DNA of 20,898 bases from an uncultured Oscillospiraceae bacterium (GTDB lineage: Bacteria; Bacillota; Clostridia; Oscillospirales; Acutalibacteraceae): NCBI GenBank assembly GCA_900553255.1, contig USCI01000042.1, positions 1-20,898 of the forward strand, in the 5' to 3' direction. Numbering within the stretch: position 1 is the first letter of the stretch; every line of letters starts with the position of its first letter. Positions 13,222 to 20,412 of this stretch are shown here, piece after piece. A program made the translations under genes and the position numbers. The notes beneath the pieces were generated by a model. It searched no databases and was not told where the DNA came from. It saw only the letters and a program-made list of their open reading frames with translations.

Positions 13222-13983
13222 TTATGGCGCCGGCGTGTAAAGATACGCCCTTTTTTCTTTGCCCGTGTGCAGAATGACCCCGGCTTTGAGCAGCGCGGAT
13301 ATGGCACTGCTCAATTTGCGGCCGCGCAGGCGGGCCAGCCGGGAGAAATCTGCGCGGGTAAACGGTGTGGGCAGGCCTTCCGGAAGCAGCCGCCTCAGAT
13401 CGGCGCTGCCGTGCAGCACCACGGTTTCCCCAAGCGACTCCGGCACCCGCTCGGCACGGTGGGAGCCGCGCTTGCCGCCGTTTCCCCAGCCGTCCTGCAG
13501 CCGGTACTCCTCCACATCCAGCATCACCAGCGCAACAGTAAGATGCGGATGATCCAGCCACGCCAGCAGCGGGTACAGCTCCGGCAGGGCATCGCCGGGC
13601 CGTCCCACCTTCGGGGATCTTCGCGGCCTGGAGGCCTCCCCGGTCTGCGGGTCGATCCAGGTCAGCGTTTTCCGCCGTACGAGCGGGAGGACTACCGTCA
13701 CCGGATAGGCGGGCAGAAACGCTTCAAGCTTTGGCTGAAGACGGTAGGCACTGCCGGTCTGGATTTCCACAATCCGCTCTCCGTCAAAGACATCCGCCAC
13801 ATACCGCCCAACCTTCCGCTCATGGCAGGCCTCGTCCGGCGAAAACCAGTATTTTAGAACGGCATGCAGGCTGCGCTCCTTGAGGGTACCGATTCCCTCG
13901 CGCTGTTCGAGCGCCTGCTGTCCCTGGCGGCGCGCCTCCTCGAACCGTTCGGGCGGCGGCAGCGCCTCAGCCTGCCGGTACAT
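13222..13983 (-). CDS. Conserved protein of unknown function, PD-(D/E)XK nuclease-like core
   Basis: A 253-residue protein of a clostridial family I cannot name. Residues 35-90 have the order expected of a PD-(D/E)XK nuclease: E36 in LKERSLHAVLK, then VADVFDGERIVEIQTGS with D64, E73 and Q75 (D-x8-E-x-Q, Q replacing the usual K), then a helix. A strand-rich middle (PVTVVLPLVRRKTLTWIDP, about 94-112) and basic patches (RPRRSPKVGRP, KRGSHR) follow. The last ~60 residues (FTRADFSRLARLRGRKLSSA onward) look like a winged helix. It overlaps the thioesterase gene upstream by 17 bases with a weak AAGG ribosome binding site, so translation is probably coupled. A nucleic-acid role is inferred from fold only; catalytic activity is doubtful without the lysine. 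Confidence 0.82.
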   Translation of the reverse strand: MYRQAEALPPPERFEEARRQGQQALEQREGIGTLKERSLHAVLKYWFSPDEACHERKVGRYVADVFDGERIVEIQTGSAYRLQPKLEAFLPAYPVTVVLPLVRRKTLTWIDPQTGEASRPRRSPKVGRPGDALPELYPLLAWLDHPHLTVALVMLDVEEYRLQDGWGNGGKRGSHRAERVPESLGETVVLHGSADLRRLLPEGLPTPFTRADFSRLARLRGRKLSSAISALLKAGVILHTGKEKRAYLYTPAP

Positions 13984-14722
13984 AGGTCAGCCTTGCCTCA
14001 AAGCAGGGCCCCGGTTTGTCCGAATTCGTCTGCTGCGCTCGCATGTAGGCGGTACCATCCTCTTCGGCCGCCGCGATTTCCAGCGTTTCGCCCTCGCGGA
14101 CCTCTTTTATATAGGTAATGGAAAAGCCGGTAATCCGCCTGCCCCGCATACCGCCGGGCAGGAAATCGCAGAGGATATCCGCGTAATTGGTGTTGTTGAG
14201 ATGGCCGTTGACATCGGTGTCGCTCCAGCGAATCTGCCGCTGCCCCTGCGGAACGAGCGCATCCGGCAGCCGCAGCTTGCCCGGATCCGGACAACCATTG
14301 AAGCGATCCGGCTGCTGTCCGATGCCCAACTGTTCAAATACCGATGGCCGCAGAAGCTTATGCTCCTTGGCATCCACCAGCGCAAATGCCGTCACACTTT
14401 CGATCAGTGGGTTTTCCTCGGCATCCAGGAACTGGTAGCAGCGGAAAAACTGTGCGCCTTTGTTGCTGCGGTGCCAGGTGCGCAACCGGACATCTTCACT
14501 CAGTCGCGGCGCACGGTGGATCACGCTGTTGGTCTTGGTCAGAACAAAAACCATCCCCCGCTCATACAGCGCCTGAAAATCCAGCCCCACGCCGCTGAGA
14601 TGCCGCTCGCCCACCTCCTGCTGGAGCTTGAGCTGGTTGGACAGCCGCAGCAACCGGTCCTGCCCCACTTCATACGACGCAATCCGGATATCCCAGTCAT
14701 ATTGCTTCGGAATTTCGATCAT
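13967..14722 (-). CDS. Acyl-ACP thioesterase (FatA/FatB family)
   Basis: A 251-residue plant-type acyl-acyl-carrier-protein thioesterase (PF01643), which hydrolyses acyl-ACP to free fatty acid and ends chain elongation. It has the expected two hot-dog halves: residues ~1-125 (with FVLTKTNSVIHRAP, about 58-72) and ~155-250. The second half carries the catalytic-type segment SDTDVNGHLNNTNYADIL (about 167-184), including the conserved D-x-N-x-H residues. Bacterial members are frequent in gut Clostridia. The ATG at 14722 follows GGAAGGAAG. It lies downstream of serS on the same strand, separated by a hairpin, and overlaps the nuclease-like gene downstream by 17 bases. Confidence 0.93.
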   Translation of the reverse strand: MIEIPKQYDWDIRIASYEVGQDRLLRLSNQLKLQQEVGERHLSGVGLDFQALYERGMVFVLTKTNSVIHRAPRLSEDVRLRTWHRSNKGAQFFRCYQFLDAEENPLIESVTAFALVDAKEHKLLRPSVFEQLGIGQQPDRFNGCPDPGKLRLPDALVPQGQRQIRWSDTDVNGHLNNTNYADILCDFLPGGMRGRRITGFSITYIKEVREGETLEIAAAEEDGTAYMRAQQTNSDKPGPCFEARLTYVPAG

Positions 14723-14748
14723 GCCCTTTATCTTCCTTCCTTTGAAAC

Positions 14749-14777
14749 ATCACCGGGCGGTCCTGCCGCCCGGTGAT
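14749..14777 (-). terminator. Hairpin between serS and the thioesterase gene
   Basis: ATCACCGGGCGG/CCGCCCGGTGAT, a 12-bp perfect stem (14749-14760 with 14766-14777). The tail on the minus strand (GTTTC) is poor, so termination may be partial. The stem is the same sequence as in the terminator at 6811-6841. Confidence 0.65.
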
Positions 14778-14791
14778 AACGATCCACGCGC

Positions 14792-16069
14792 CTATTTAAT
14801 GACATCCGTGCCCATATACTTGCGCAGCACCTCCGGCACCGTCACGCTACCGTCGGCATTCTGGTACTGCTCCACGATCGCGGGCAGTACACGGCTGGTC
14901 GCCAGGCCGGACGCATTGAGGGTGTGCACCAGCTGCAGCTTCTTGTCCGCACCGCGGTACTTGATGTTTCCGCGCCGCGCCTGATAATCCCGCGCGTTGG
15001 ACGCAGAACTGACTTCCTTGTAAATCTCCATGCTCGGGATCCACACCTCGATGTCGTAGGTACGCGCCATCGAGAAGGAGCAGTCGCCGGCCGCCAGCTT
15101 GCTCAGGCGGTAATGCAGCCCCAGCTCCTGCACCAGGCGCTCCGCCTTGCCGACCAGTTCTTCAAATGCCGCATCCGATTGTTCCGGAGTGGTATACTGC
15201 ACCATCTCGACCTTGTTGAACTGATGCCCGCGGATCATGCCGCGCTCCTCGCTGCGGTAGCTGCCGGCTTCCCGGCGGTAGCAGGGGGTATACGCGATAT
15301 ATTTGCGCGGCAGCTCATCTTCGGTGAGAATTTCATCACGATGCAGATTGACCAGCGCGGTTTCCGCCGTCGGCAGCATGAATTTCATGTCGCTGCTGGT
15401 CGGATTCGCGATTTTGTACACCTCGTCCCCGAATTTCGGGAACTGGCCGGCCACATAGCCGCATTCATAGTTGAGCATATGCGGGGGCAGTACCAGCTCA
15501 TAGCCGTCCGCAAGATGCTCCTCAATAAAGAAGTTCAGCAGCGCCCACTCCAGCCGGGCACCCGCGCCGCGATAGACCCAGGAACCGGCGCCCGCCAGCT
15601 TGGCGCCCCGCGGGTAGTCGATCATACCGAGCGACTCGCACAGCTCGACATGGTTTTTCGGCGTGAAGTCAAACACCGGTTTTTTCTTGTAGTAATGCAG
15701 CACGGCGTTGTTTTCCTTGCCGCCGGCCACAACATCCTCATCGGGGATGTTCGGCAGCGACAGCAGCAGATCCTTCTGCTGTTCCTCCAGCTCCGAAAGC
15801 TTCGCGTCTCCCGCCTTGACCTCTTCGACAATTTCCTTCATCCGCGCCATGATGGCCGAGACGTCCCCGCCCTCTTTTTTGAGCCGCGGGATCTCGCGGC
15901 TGGCCTGGTTCTGCTCCGCCTTGAGCGTCTCCACCCGGGAGGCAGTTTCCCGCCGCTGCGCATCGATAACGATGATCTGGTCGATCAGCTCGTCCATATC
16001 CTTGTTGCGCTTGCGTACCGCCTCCTTCACCAGATCCGGGTTGCTGCGCACCAGTTTGATGTCTACCAT
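14792..16069 (-). CDS. serS: Seryl-tRNA synthetase
   Basis: SerS charges tRNA-Ser with serine (class II synthetase). At 425 residues it is normal length. The N-terminal tRNA-binding arm is a long antiparallel coiled coil (about 27-105). Class II motif 2 is RREAGSYRSEERGMIRGHQF (about 265-284) with FNKVEMVQYT following, and motif 3 is LNASGLATSRVLPAIVEQYQ (about 389-408). The segment SNARDYQARRGNIKYR replaces the more usual SNC-DFQARR. The start at 16069 follows AGAAAGGAAG. It is the third gene of a parA-parB-serS run; soj-spo0J next to serS recurs near the origin in many Firmicutes. Confidence 0.98.
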   Translation of the reverse strand: MVDIKLVRSNPDLVKEAVRKRNKDMDELIDQIIVIDAQRRETASRVETLKAEQNQASREIPRLKKEGGDVSAIMARMKEIVEEVKAGDAKLSELEEQQKDLLLSLPNIPDEDVVAGGKENNAVLHYYKKKPVFDFTPKNHVELCESLGMIDYPRGAKLAGAGSWVYRGAGARLEWALLNFFIEEHLADGYELVLPPHMLNYECGYVAGQFPKFGDEVYKIANPTSSDMKFMLPTAETALVNLHRDEILTEDELPRKYIAYTPCYRREAGSYRSEERGMIRGHQFNKVEMVQYTTPEQSDAAFEELVGKAERLVQELGLHYRLSKLAAGDCSFSMARTYDIEVWIPSMEIYKEVSSASNARDYQARRGNIKYRGADKKLQLVHTLNASGLATSRVLPAIVEQYQNADGSVTVPEVLRKYMGTDVIK

Positions 16070-16108
16070 GCTTCTGACTTCCTTTCTCTTGCTTGTCCTC
16101 CTGCGGAC

Positions 16109-16984
16109 TCATTCTGCATCCGCGTCCGGCACCAGCCGGTTAGCCAGCGCCTGCAGATCCTCTTTGTCATAAAACTCCAGCTGCAATGTCCCCTTGCCGC
16201 CGGAGGCGGAAACCTTTACCCTGCGTCCCAGATGCTCGGTGAGTGCTAACTCCACCTCGTCAAAAAAGCTATCGCGGGCAAAACCCTTTGCCGGTGTTTC
16301 ACGTGAAACCTCCCGGGCCGTACGCGCCTTTTTCGCCTGACGCTCCACCTCGCGCACCGACCAGCCGTTTTCCACCGCCGCTTTCGCAGCGGCAACCTGC
16401 TGTTCCTCATCCGCAAAAGACAGGATCGCACGGGCGTGCCCGGCAGAAAGCTGGCCGCTGCCCACCAGATCGCGTACCGCACCGGGCAGATGGAGCAGCC
16501 GCAGGGCGTTGGTCACCGCGGGACGGGACTTGCTCACCGCCTTTGCGGTTTCCTCCTGGGTCAGGCCATAGGTTTCCATCAGGGTGCTCAGGCCGACCGC
16601 CTCTTCCATCGGATTGAGATCCTCGCGCTGGAGGTTTTCGATCAGCGCGATTTCCGCCGCCTCCCGGTCGTTCATCTCCCGGACGATCACCGGCACTTCA
16701 TCCAGGCCGGCCAGCCGGGACGCACGCCAGCGCCGTTCCCCTGCCACCAGCTGATAGGTGCCGTCGGCCAGCGGCCGCACGGTCAGCGGCTGCAGCAGCC
16801 CGTGTTGGGCAATCGAAGCAGCCAGCTCACTGATGCCCTCTTCGTCAAACTGTTTGCGCGGCTGCTCCCGGTTCGGTACGATTTCGGTCAGCCGCAGGGA
16901 AACCACCTTCTCCTGCTCATCCACCGTGTTTTGCTCGAACAGGGAATCCAGTCCCCGGCCAAGCCCTCTCTGTTTTGCCGCCAT
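16109..16984 (-). CDS. parB: Chromosome partitioning protein ParB / Spo0J
   Basis: ParB is the CTP-dependent clamp that loads at parS and spreads, organising the origin region and recruiting SMC; in sporulators (Spo0J) it also antagonises Soj. At 291 residues it is complete: an N-terminal ParA-interaction segment (GLGRGLDSLF, 7-16), the CTPase domain with the GERRWRASRL box (82-91) and ENLQREDLNPMEEA (about 114-127), the parS-binding helix-turn-helix (LTQEETAKAVSKSRPAVTNA, about 138-157) and a C-terminal dimerisation domain (about 240-291). The linker codons for V-S-R-E-T themselves form a parS site. The start at 16984 follows GAGGGAG, 63 bases after the parA stop. Confidence 0.97.
   Translation of the reverse strand: MAAKQRGLGRGLDSLFEQNTVDEQEKVVSLRLTEIVPNREQPRKQFDEEGISELAASIAQHGLLQPLTVRPLADGTYQLVAGERRWRASRLAGLDEVPVIVREMNDREAAEIALIENLQREDLNPMEEAVGLSTLMETYGLTQEETAKAVSKSRPAVTNALRLLHLPGAVRDLVGSGQLSAGHARAILSFADEEQQVAAAKAAVENGWSVREVERQAKKARTAREVSRETPAKGFARDSFFDEVELALTEHLGRRVKVSASGGKGTLQLEFYDKEDLQALANRLVPDADAE
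16295..16310. promoter_or_regulatory. parS: parS site inside parB
   Basis: TGTTTCACGTGAAACC matches the 16-base parS consensus TGTTTCACGTGAAACA at 15 positions and keeps the perfect 14-base palindrome GTTTCACGTGAAAC. It lies in the ParB linker and is translated as V-S-R-E-T. A parS within spo0J is also known in Bacillus subtilis. Confidence 0.92.
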
Positions 16985-17047
16985 AGGCTCCCTCGCTTTC
17001 TTTTAAAAACAGCGTATCGCCGCTCGTTTTAATATCCACAACAACGC

Positions 17048-17809
17048 TTATCCGTTCCCCACCAGCTCTTTCGCCAGCGCATCATATGCCTGCGCCCCGC
17101 GGGAACCGCCGTCGTAATAATTGATCGGCTTGCCAAAGCTCGGCGCCTCTGAAAGCCGCACGCTGCGCGGGATTGCGGTGGCGAACACCTTGCGCGGGAA
17201 GAATTTTTTCACCTCTGCCACCACCTGCTGGGTAAGATTCAGCCGGCCGTCGTACATCGTCAGCAGCACCCCCTCCAGATCCAGGGTGCTGTTGTACAGC
17301 CGTTTGACCTGGCGCACCGTCGCCATCAGCTGAGACAAGCCCTCCAGCGCATAATATTCGCATTGGATCGGTACCAGCAGCGTGTCCGCCGCACACAGCG
17401 CGTTGAGGGTCAGCAGCCCGAGCGAAGGCGGGCAGTCAATAAACAGATAATCGTATTTGTCCCGCAACGGCGCCAGAGCCGCCTTCAGCCGGCTTTCCCG
17501 TCGGTTGACGTCCACCATTTCGATTTCCGCGCCGGCCAGCTGCATACTGGACGGCAGCACATCCACCCCGCGGTAGCCGGTGTGCATGACCGCCTGTTCC
17601 GGCTGTGCGGAGCCGATGACCAAATCATATACCGAAACCGCCAGCCGCCTTTTATCCACACCGAGGCCGCTGGTCGCATTGCCCTGCGGATCGGTATCCA
17701 CCAGCAGCACCCGTTTGCCGAGCGCGCCGACAGCAGAGGCCAGGTTTACCGTTGTGGTGGTCTTACCCACGCCGCCCTTTTGGTTGACAACCGCAATGAT
17801 CTTTCCCAT
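17048..17809 (-). CDS. parA: Chromosome partitioning ATPase ParA / Soj
   Basis: A 253-residue ParA/MinD-superfamily ATPase (Soj). It has the deviant Walker A KGGVGKTT (11-18), LLVDTDPQGNATSGLG (A' motif, about 35-50) and the Walker B strand YLFIDCPPSLGLLT (about 120-133). Soj binds DNA nonspecifically as an ATP dimer, is stimulated by Spo0J, and in Bacillus subtilis controls DnaA and sporulation genes. The start at 17809 is the ATG of MGKIIAVVNQ. It heads the parA-parB-serS unit; an extended -10 promoter lies about 80 bases upstream and a perfect parS just beyond that. The unusually short N-terminus is typical of chromosomal, not plasmid, ParA. Confidence 0.97.
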   Translation of the reverse strand: MGKIIAVVNQKGGVGKTTTTVNLASAVGALGKRVLLVDTDPQGNATSGLGVDKRRLAVSVYDLVIGSAQPEQAVMHTGYRGVDVLPSSMQLAGAEIEMVDVNRRESRLKAALAPLRDKYDYLFIDCPPSLGLLTLNALCAADTLLVPIQCEYYALEGLSQLMATVRQVKRLYNSTLDLEGVLLTMYDGRLNLTQQVVAEVKKFFPRKVFATAIPRSVRLSEAPSFGKPINYYDGGSRGAQAYDALAKELVGNG

Positions 17810-17888
17810 TTTGCATTCCCCGGCCTTTCTCGCATGCGTTTCTGCCGTGCAGCAAAACCTTCGTGGTTCTTACCAGCCGACGAGCCCT

Positions 17889-17897
17889 ATTATAGCA
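17889..17897 (-). promoter_or_regulatory. Extended -10 promoter for parA
   Basis: Minus strand TGC-TATAAT (17897-17889), a perfect extended -10 element. The -35 position holds only TTTTCT. It would give a leader of about 70 nt. Confidence 0.65.
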
Positions 17898-17950
17898 TAG
17901 TTTGTTGGCAGAGAAAAGCATTTTCTCAACATCTCTGCAGCCCTCCGTCA

Positions 17951-17966
17951 TGTTTCACGTGAAACA
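17951..17966. promoter_or_regulatory. parS: Perfect parS site upstream of parA
   Basis: TGTTTCACGTGAAACA, identical to the consensus parS and extended by A/T on each side to an 18-base palindrome. It lies between the parA promoter and the divergent sigma-fusion gene, about 1.65 kb from the parS inside parB. Confidence 0.97.
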
Positions 17967-18037
17967 TGGTGTTCTTTACGGTACTCGTGCAAAAAAACAA
18001 AGTAACTACGCCGCATAATTTCCATTTTATTCCATTC

Positions 18038-18066
18038 TTGCATTCCTGTATTTCCGGTTTTATACT
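18038..18066 (+). promoter_or_regulatory. Promoter for the sigma-fusion gene
   Basis: TTGCAT (18038-18043) and TATACT (18061-18066) with a 17-base spacer. It predicts a leader of about 73 nt. The surrounding 17967-18066 stretch is AT-rich and otherwise without features. Confidence 0.7.
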
Positions 18067-18145
18067 GAAAATATGAAAAAGCCGCTAACCATTCCGCGTA
18101 TTTACCGACTATACAGATGTCCATGGACGAAAAGGAGGCGGGCCG

Positions 18146-19774
18146 ATGCGTGCGCAAGAGCTATATGCCCGGTTGAATCAAGCCTGGCTGGATCAGATCT
18201 ACGGCTTTTCTTATCATCGCTGCAGCACTACCCAGGAAGCGGAAGATCTGTGCTCGGAAATCGTATTGGCGCTGCTGCACAGCTTTTCCCGCGAACCGGA
18301 CATCCGGAATTTTGAAGCATTTGTCTGGCGCGTCGCGCGGCACGTGTATGCGGATCACTGTGAAAAGCGCCGGCGCAACGCTGTCGAACGCAGTCCCTGC
18401 GGGCTTTTCGACAGTGCCGCCGCGGAGGATACAATCGGTGAATACCAGCTCGCCGAGGAAGAACGGCAGCTCTACAAGGAAATCCTCTCTCGCATGGCCT
18501 TTCTTGCCAAAATTTATCGGGAAGTCATGGTGCTGCACTATCTCGACGGGATGAGTATTCCCGCCATCGCGCAAAAGCTGGGCATTTCGGAAACCTGTGT
18601 AAAACAGCGGCTTTTTTCCGCCCGTGAAACCATACGAAAAGGAGGTCATCCGATGTACAGCAATATCCCGCTCAAACCGGTTTGCCTGGATTTCATCGGC
18701 ACAGGCAATCCGATCGGCAACGATCCCCGGACCAAAGCGGAGCGCGTCCTGTCGCAAAATCTGGTATACCTTTGCAAAGACCGCCCCATGAGCGCCAAAG
18801 CCCTATCCGAAGCCTTATCCGTGCCGATGCCGTATATTGAAGACGAGCTGGAAATCCAATGCAGCGGAGAAAACGGCCGGTACGGTCTGCTGCGCCGCCT
18901 GGACAACGGGAAGTATATCGCCAATATCCTCATTTTCGACCCTCTCACCTGGACAAATGCTGCAACCGTATACAAAAAGCATCTGGATCCCCTGTGTACC
19001 GATCTGGCGCAATGCCTGGCCTCCCATCGTGCCGCCTTGCTGGATTTTCCCTATCTCGCCGGTGAGCGGTCGGTATCGTTTATCCTCTGGGCACTGATTT
19101 CCCGAGTGGTGTGGAACCTGGAAGACGAGGTCAACCACATCCTTTCTGCCGACTATTTTCCCGATACCCCGCCGGCCAAACGGAACTTCTCCACCATCGC
19201 GTTTGCCCACCCGGCCGATCAGCCGCTGGAAATCAGCTTTTACGGCTGCGACGGCATCAACGCCCAGGACGTGTGCGGCTATTCACGGGTCTTTATGAGC
19301 AACATTTACGGCCGGCGGATACGGGAGCATTTTCACTGCGGCCATAACATCTCCACCGACGGCTGTATACGGATTACCCTGCGGGCGATCGGCGGCCTGA
19401 CGGTCTCGGGGCTTACCGAAGAGGAACAGGAGCTCGCCTCCAAAAGCATCGCCTGCGGCTATCTGCAGCGGGAGGGTGATCAGCTGCGCCCACGCATTCT
19501 GGTCCTGCGCGAAGCGGATTCTTCCGCTTTCTACGGCCTGGCCGATCTTCTCACCGGCAACCTGCAGCCACTTGCCGCCGGGATCGCCCGCGAACTGGCC
19601 ACCCAAATGAAAACGGCGCTGCCGGCGCATCTGAAGAACGAATACACCCTGTTCAATATAGGGGCTTCCGTCGGCCTGCTCGGCCTATTGATCGAGGCCT
19701 GTATCCAAAAAGGCCTGCTATGCCCGCCACCCGACGGGATCGGCGGCGAAGGTGTGCTCCTTACCGTGGAATAA
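18146..19774 (+). CDS. Sigma-70 (ECF-like) factor fused to a large domain of unknown function
   Basis: A 542-residue protein in two parts. Residues 1-169 are a compact sigma factor: region 2 about 15-77 (LDQIYGFSYHRCSTTQEAED, then FEAFVWRVARHVYADHCEKR) and region 4 about 115-165 (AKIYREVMVLHYLDGMSIPA, then KLGISETCVKQRLFSARETI). Residues 170-542 match nothing I can name: a possible winged helix at about 197-265, an amphipathic helical part, then a segment with C368, C377, C398 and C407 plus H395, H397 and H400, and a helical C-terminus. No membrane span or anti-sigma motif is seen. The start follows AAAGGAGG at 7 bases. A second perfect ribosome binding site and in-frame ATG (18653) sit exactly at the junction. 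Sigma fusions with C-terminal control domains (for example ECF41, ECF42) are known, but this extension is unlike those. Confidence 0.88.
   Translation: MRAQELYARLNQAWLDQIYGFSYHRCSTTQEAEDLCSEIVLALLHSFSREPDIRNFEAFVWRVARHVYADHCEKRRRNAVERSPCGLFDSAAAEDTIGEYQLAEEERQLYKEILSRMAFLAKIYREVMVLHYLDGMSIPAIAQKLGISETCVKQRLFSARETIRKGGHPMYSNIPLKPVCLDFIGTGNPIGNDPRTKAERVLSQNLVYLCKDRPMSAKALSEALSVPMPYIEDELEIQCSGENGRYGLLRRLDNGKYIANILIFDPLTWTNAATVYKKHLDPLCTDLAQCLASHRAALLDFPYLAGERSVSFILWALISRVVWNLEDEVNHILSADYFPDTPPAKRNFSTIAFAHPADQPLEISFYGCDGINAQDVCGYSRVFMSNIYGRRIREHFHCGHNISTDGCIRITLRAIGGLTVSGLTEEEQELASKSIACGYLQREGDQLRPRILVLREADSSAFYGLADLLTGNLQPLAAGIARELATQMKTALPAHLKNEYTLFNIGASVGLLGLLIEACIQKGLLCPPPDGIGGEGVLLTVE
18637..18655 (+). 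promoter_or_regulatory. Internal ribosome binding site and start codon at the sigma-domain boundary
   Basis: AAAAGGAGGT (18637-18646), then six bases, then ATG (18653-18655) in frame with the upstream sigma factor (codon 170). Strength and spacing equal those of the best genes in the window. It would yield a separate 373-residue protein beginning M-Y-S-N-I-P. Confidence 0.75.
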
Positions 19775-19834
19775 GTCGTTTCCTCACGGCCATTTCCCCA
19801 TCGCAATCGCACGGCGCATCCGTACAAAAATCAG

Positions 19835-19864
19835 GCCCGGCGGGAATTTCCCGCCGGGCTTTCT
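19835..19864. terminator. Bidirectional terminator between the sigma-fusion gene and the tRNA
   Basis: GCCCGGCGGG/CCCGCCGGGC (19835-19844 with 19850-19859) followed by TTTCT on the plus strand and by CTGATTTTT on the minus strand. It ends at the 3' end of the tRNA gene and suits both convergent transcripts. Confidence 0.88.
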
Positions 19865-19938
19865 GGCACCCCCTACCAGAATCGAACTGATAATTGTCCC
19901 TTAGGAGGGGACCGTTATATCCATTTAACTAAGGGGGC
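19864..19938 (-). tRNA. tRNA-Arg (anticodon CCU)
   Basis: The minus strand folds as a complete 75-nt cloverleaf: acceptor GCCCCCT/AGGGGGT, D stem GTTA/TAAC, anticodon stem GTCCC/GGGAC with loop CTCCTAA (anticodon CCU, reads AGG), T arm ATCAG-TTCGATT-CTGGT, discriminator G and an encoded CCA. The first acceptor pair is G-U instead of Watson-Crick. It is a single tRNA gene. Confidence 0.93.
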
Positions 19939-19970
19939 GTGCTTTTATACTTTGCGTATGTTTTTCCTGT

Positions 19971-19979
19971 ATTATACCA
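19971..19979 (-). promoter_or_regulatory. Extended -10 promoter for tRNA-Arg
   Basis: Minus strand TGG-TATAAT (19979-19971), 32 bases upstream of the mature tRNA 5' end. The -35 region is weak. The remaining 19980-20043 stretch shows nothing else. Confidence 0.6.
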
Positions 19980-20043
19980 TTCGGCACTTGTCCTCCGTAT
20001 CCAGTATACGCATATGGCCAGCATTTGTCAATCGGCTTTTCCA

Positions 20044-20071
20044 TTGCTTTTTACCGAACAGGGTGTATAAT
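20044..20071 (+). promoter_or_regulatory. Promoter for the MNT/HEPN pair
   Basis: TTGCTT (20044-20049), 16-base spacer, TATAAT (20066-20071) preceded by TG at the extended -10 position. Leader about 32 nt. Confidence 0.65.
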
Positions 20072-20109
20072 AGAAAACGGATTATATCCGGGAAAGGATG
20101 CGTTGCGTA

Positions 20110-20412
20110 ATGGATCCAAAGCTGCTCGCGCTGCGGGACGAGGTTGTGCGCCTGGTTTCGCCGCTGCGTATTATGGTATTCAGCCGCAAGCAGACGCTTG
20201 ACGGTACGCTGGCGTCGGTCAAGCTTGCTGTGATCATCGGCGCCGGCGACCCGCACGCCGCCGAACACCGGCTGTATATGGAGCTGGAAGCCGACATCCC
20301 GTTCGACGTGGTGGTGTATACCGCGCAGGAATGGGAGCAGCGGCTCCGGGATCCGCTCAGCTTTGCCGCCCGCATCCGGGACACGGGGGTTGTGCTGTAT
20401 GCGGCCGAGTAA
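20110..20412 (+). CDS. MNT-type nucleotidyltransferase-fold protein with lost catalytic residues
   Basis: A 100-residue protein with the size and fold pattern of minimal nucleotidyltransferases, which act as antitoxins to HEPN proteins. The expected strand-GS-x-SDIDL layout is recognisable but degenerate: MVFSRKQTLDG (22-32) lacks the G-S pair, and ASVKLAVII (35-43) sits where SDxDL should be, so both aspartates are missing; only D66 of FDVVVYT remains. It is therefore probably not an AMP-transferase and may act, if at all, by binding. The start at 20110 is 11 bases after AAAGGA; an ATG at 20098 overlaps that site and is rejected. It overlaps the HEPN gene by 14 bases. Confidence 0.78.
   Translation: MDPKLLALRDEVVRLVSPLRIMVFSRKQTLDGTLASVKLAVIIGAGDPHAAEHRLYMELEADIPFDVVVYTAQEWEQRLRDPLSFAARIRDTGVVLYAAE

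Noticed and set aside
12833..13561. A 242-codon frame on the minus strand across the hairpin element
   Set aside because: It joins antisense of the acetyltransferase gene, the repeat element and an alternative frame of the nuclease-like gene; no coding character.
14924..16249. A long open frame (441 codons) on the plus strand opposite serS and the end of parB
   Set aside because: It is the complement of two certain genes in GC-rich DNA, has no ribosome binding site, and its translation is rich in R, H and Q as expected for a shadow frame.
17652..17660. Perfect DnaA box TTATCCACA inside parA
   Set aside because: A single match to TTATNCACA is expected about once by chance in a window of this size, and the codons (V-D-K-R) explain it; no cluster marks an origin.
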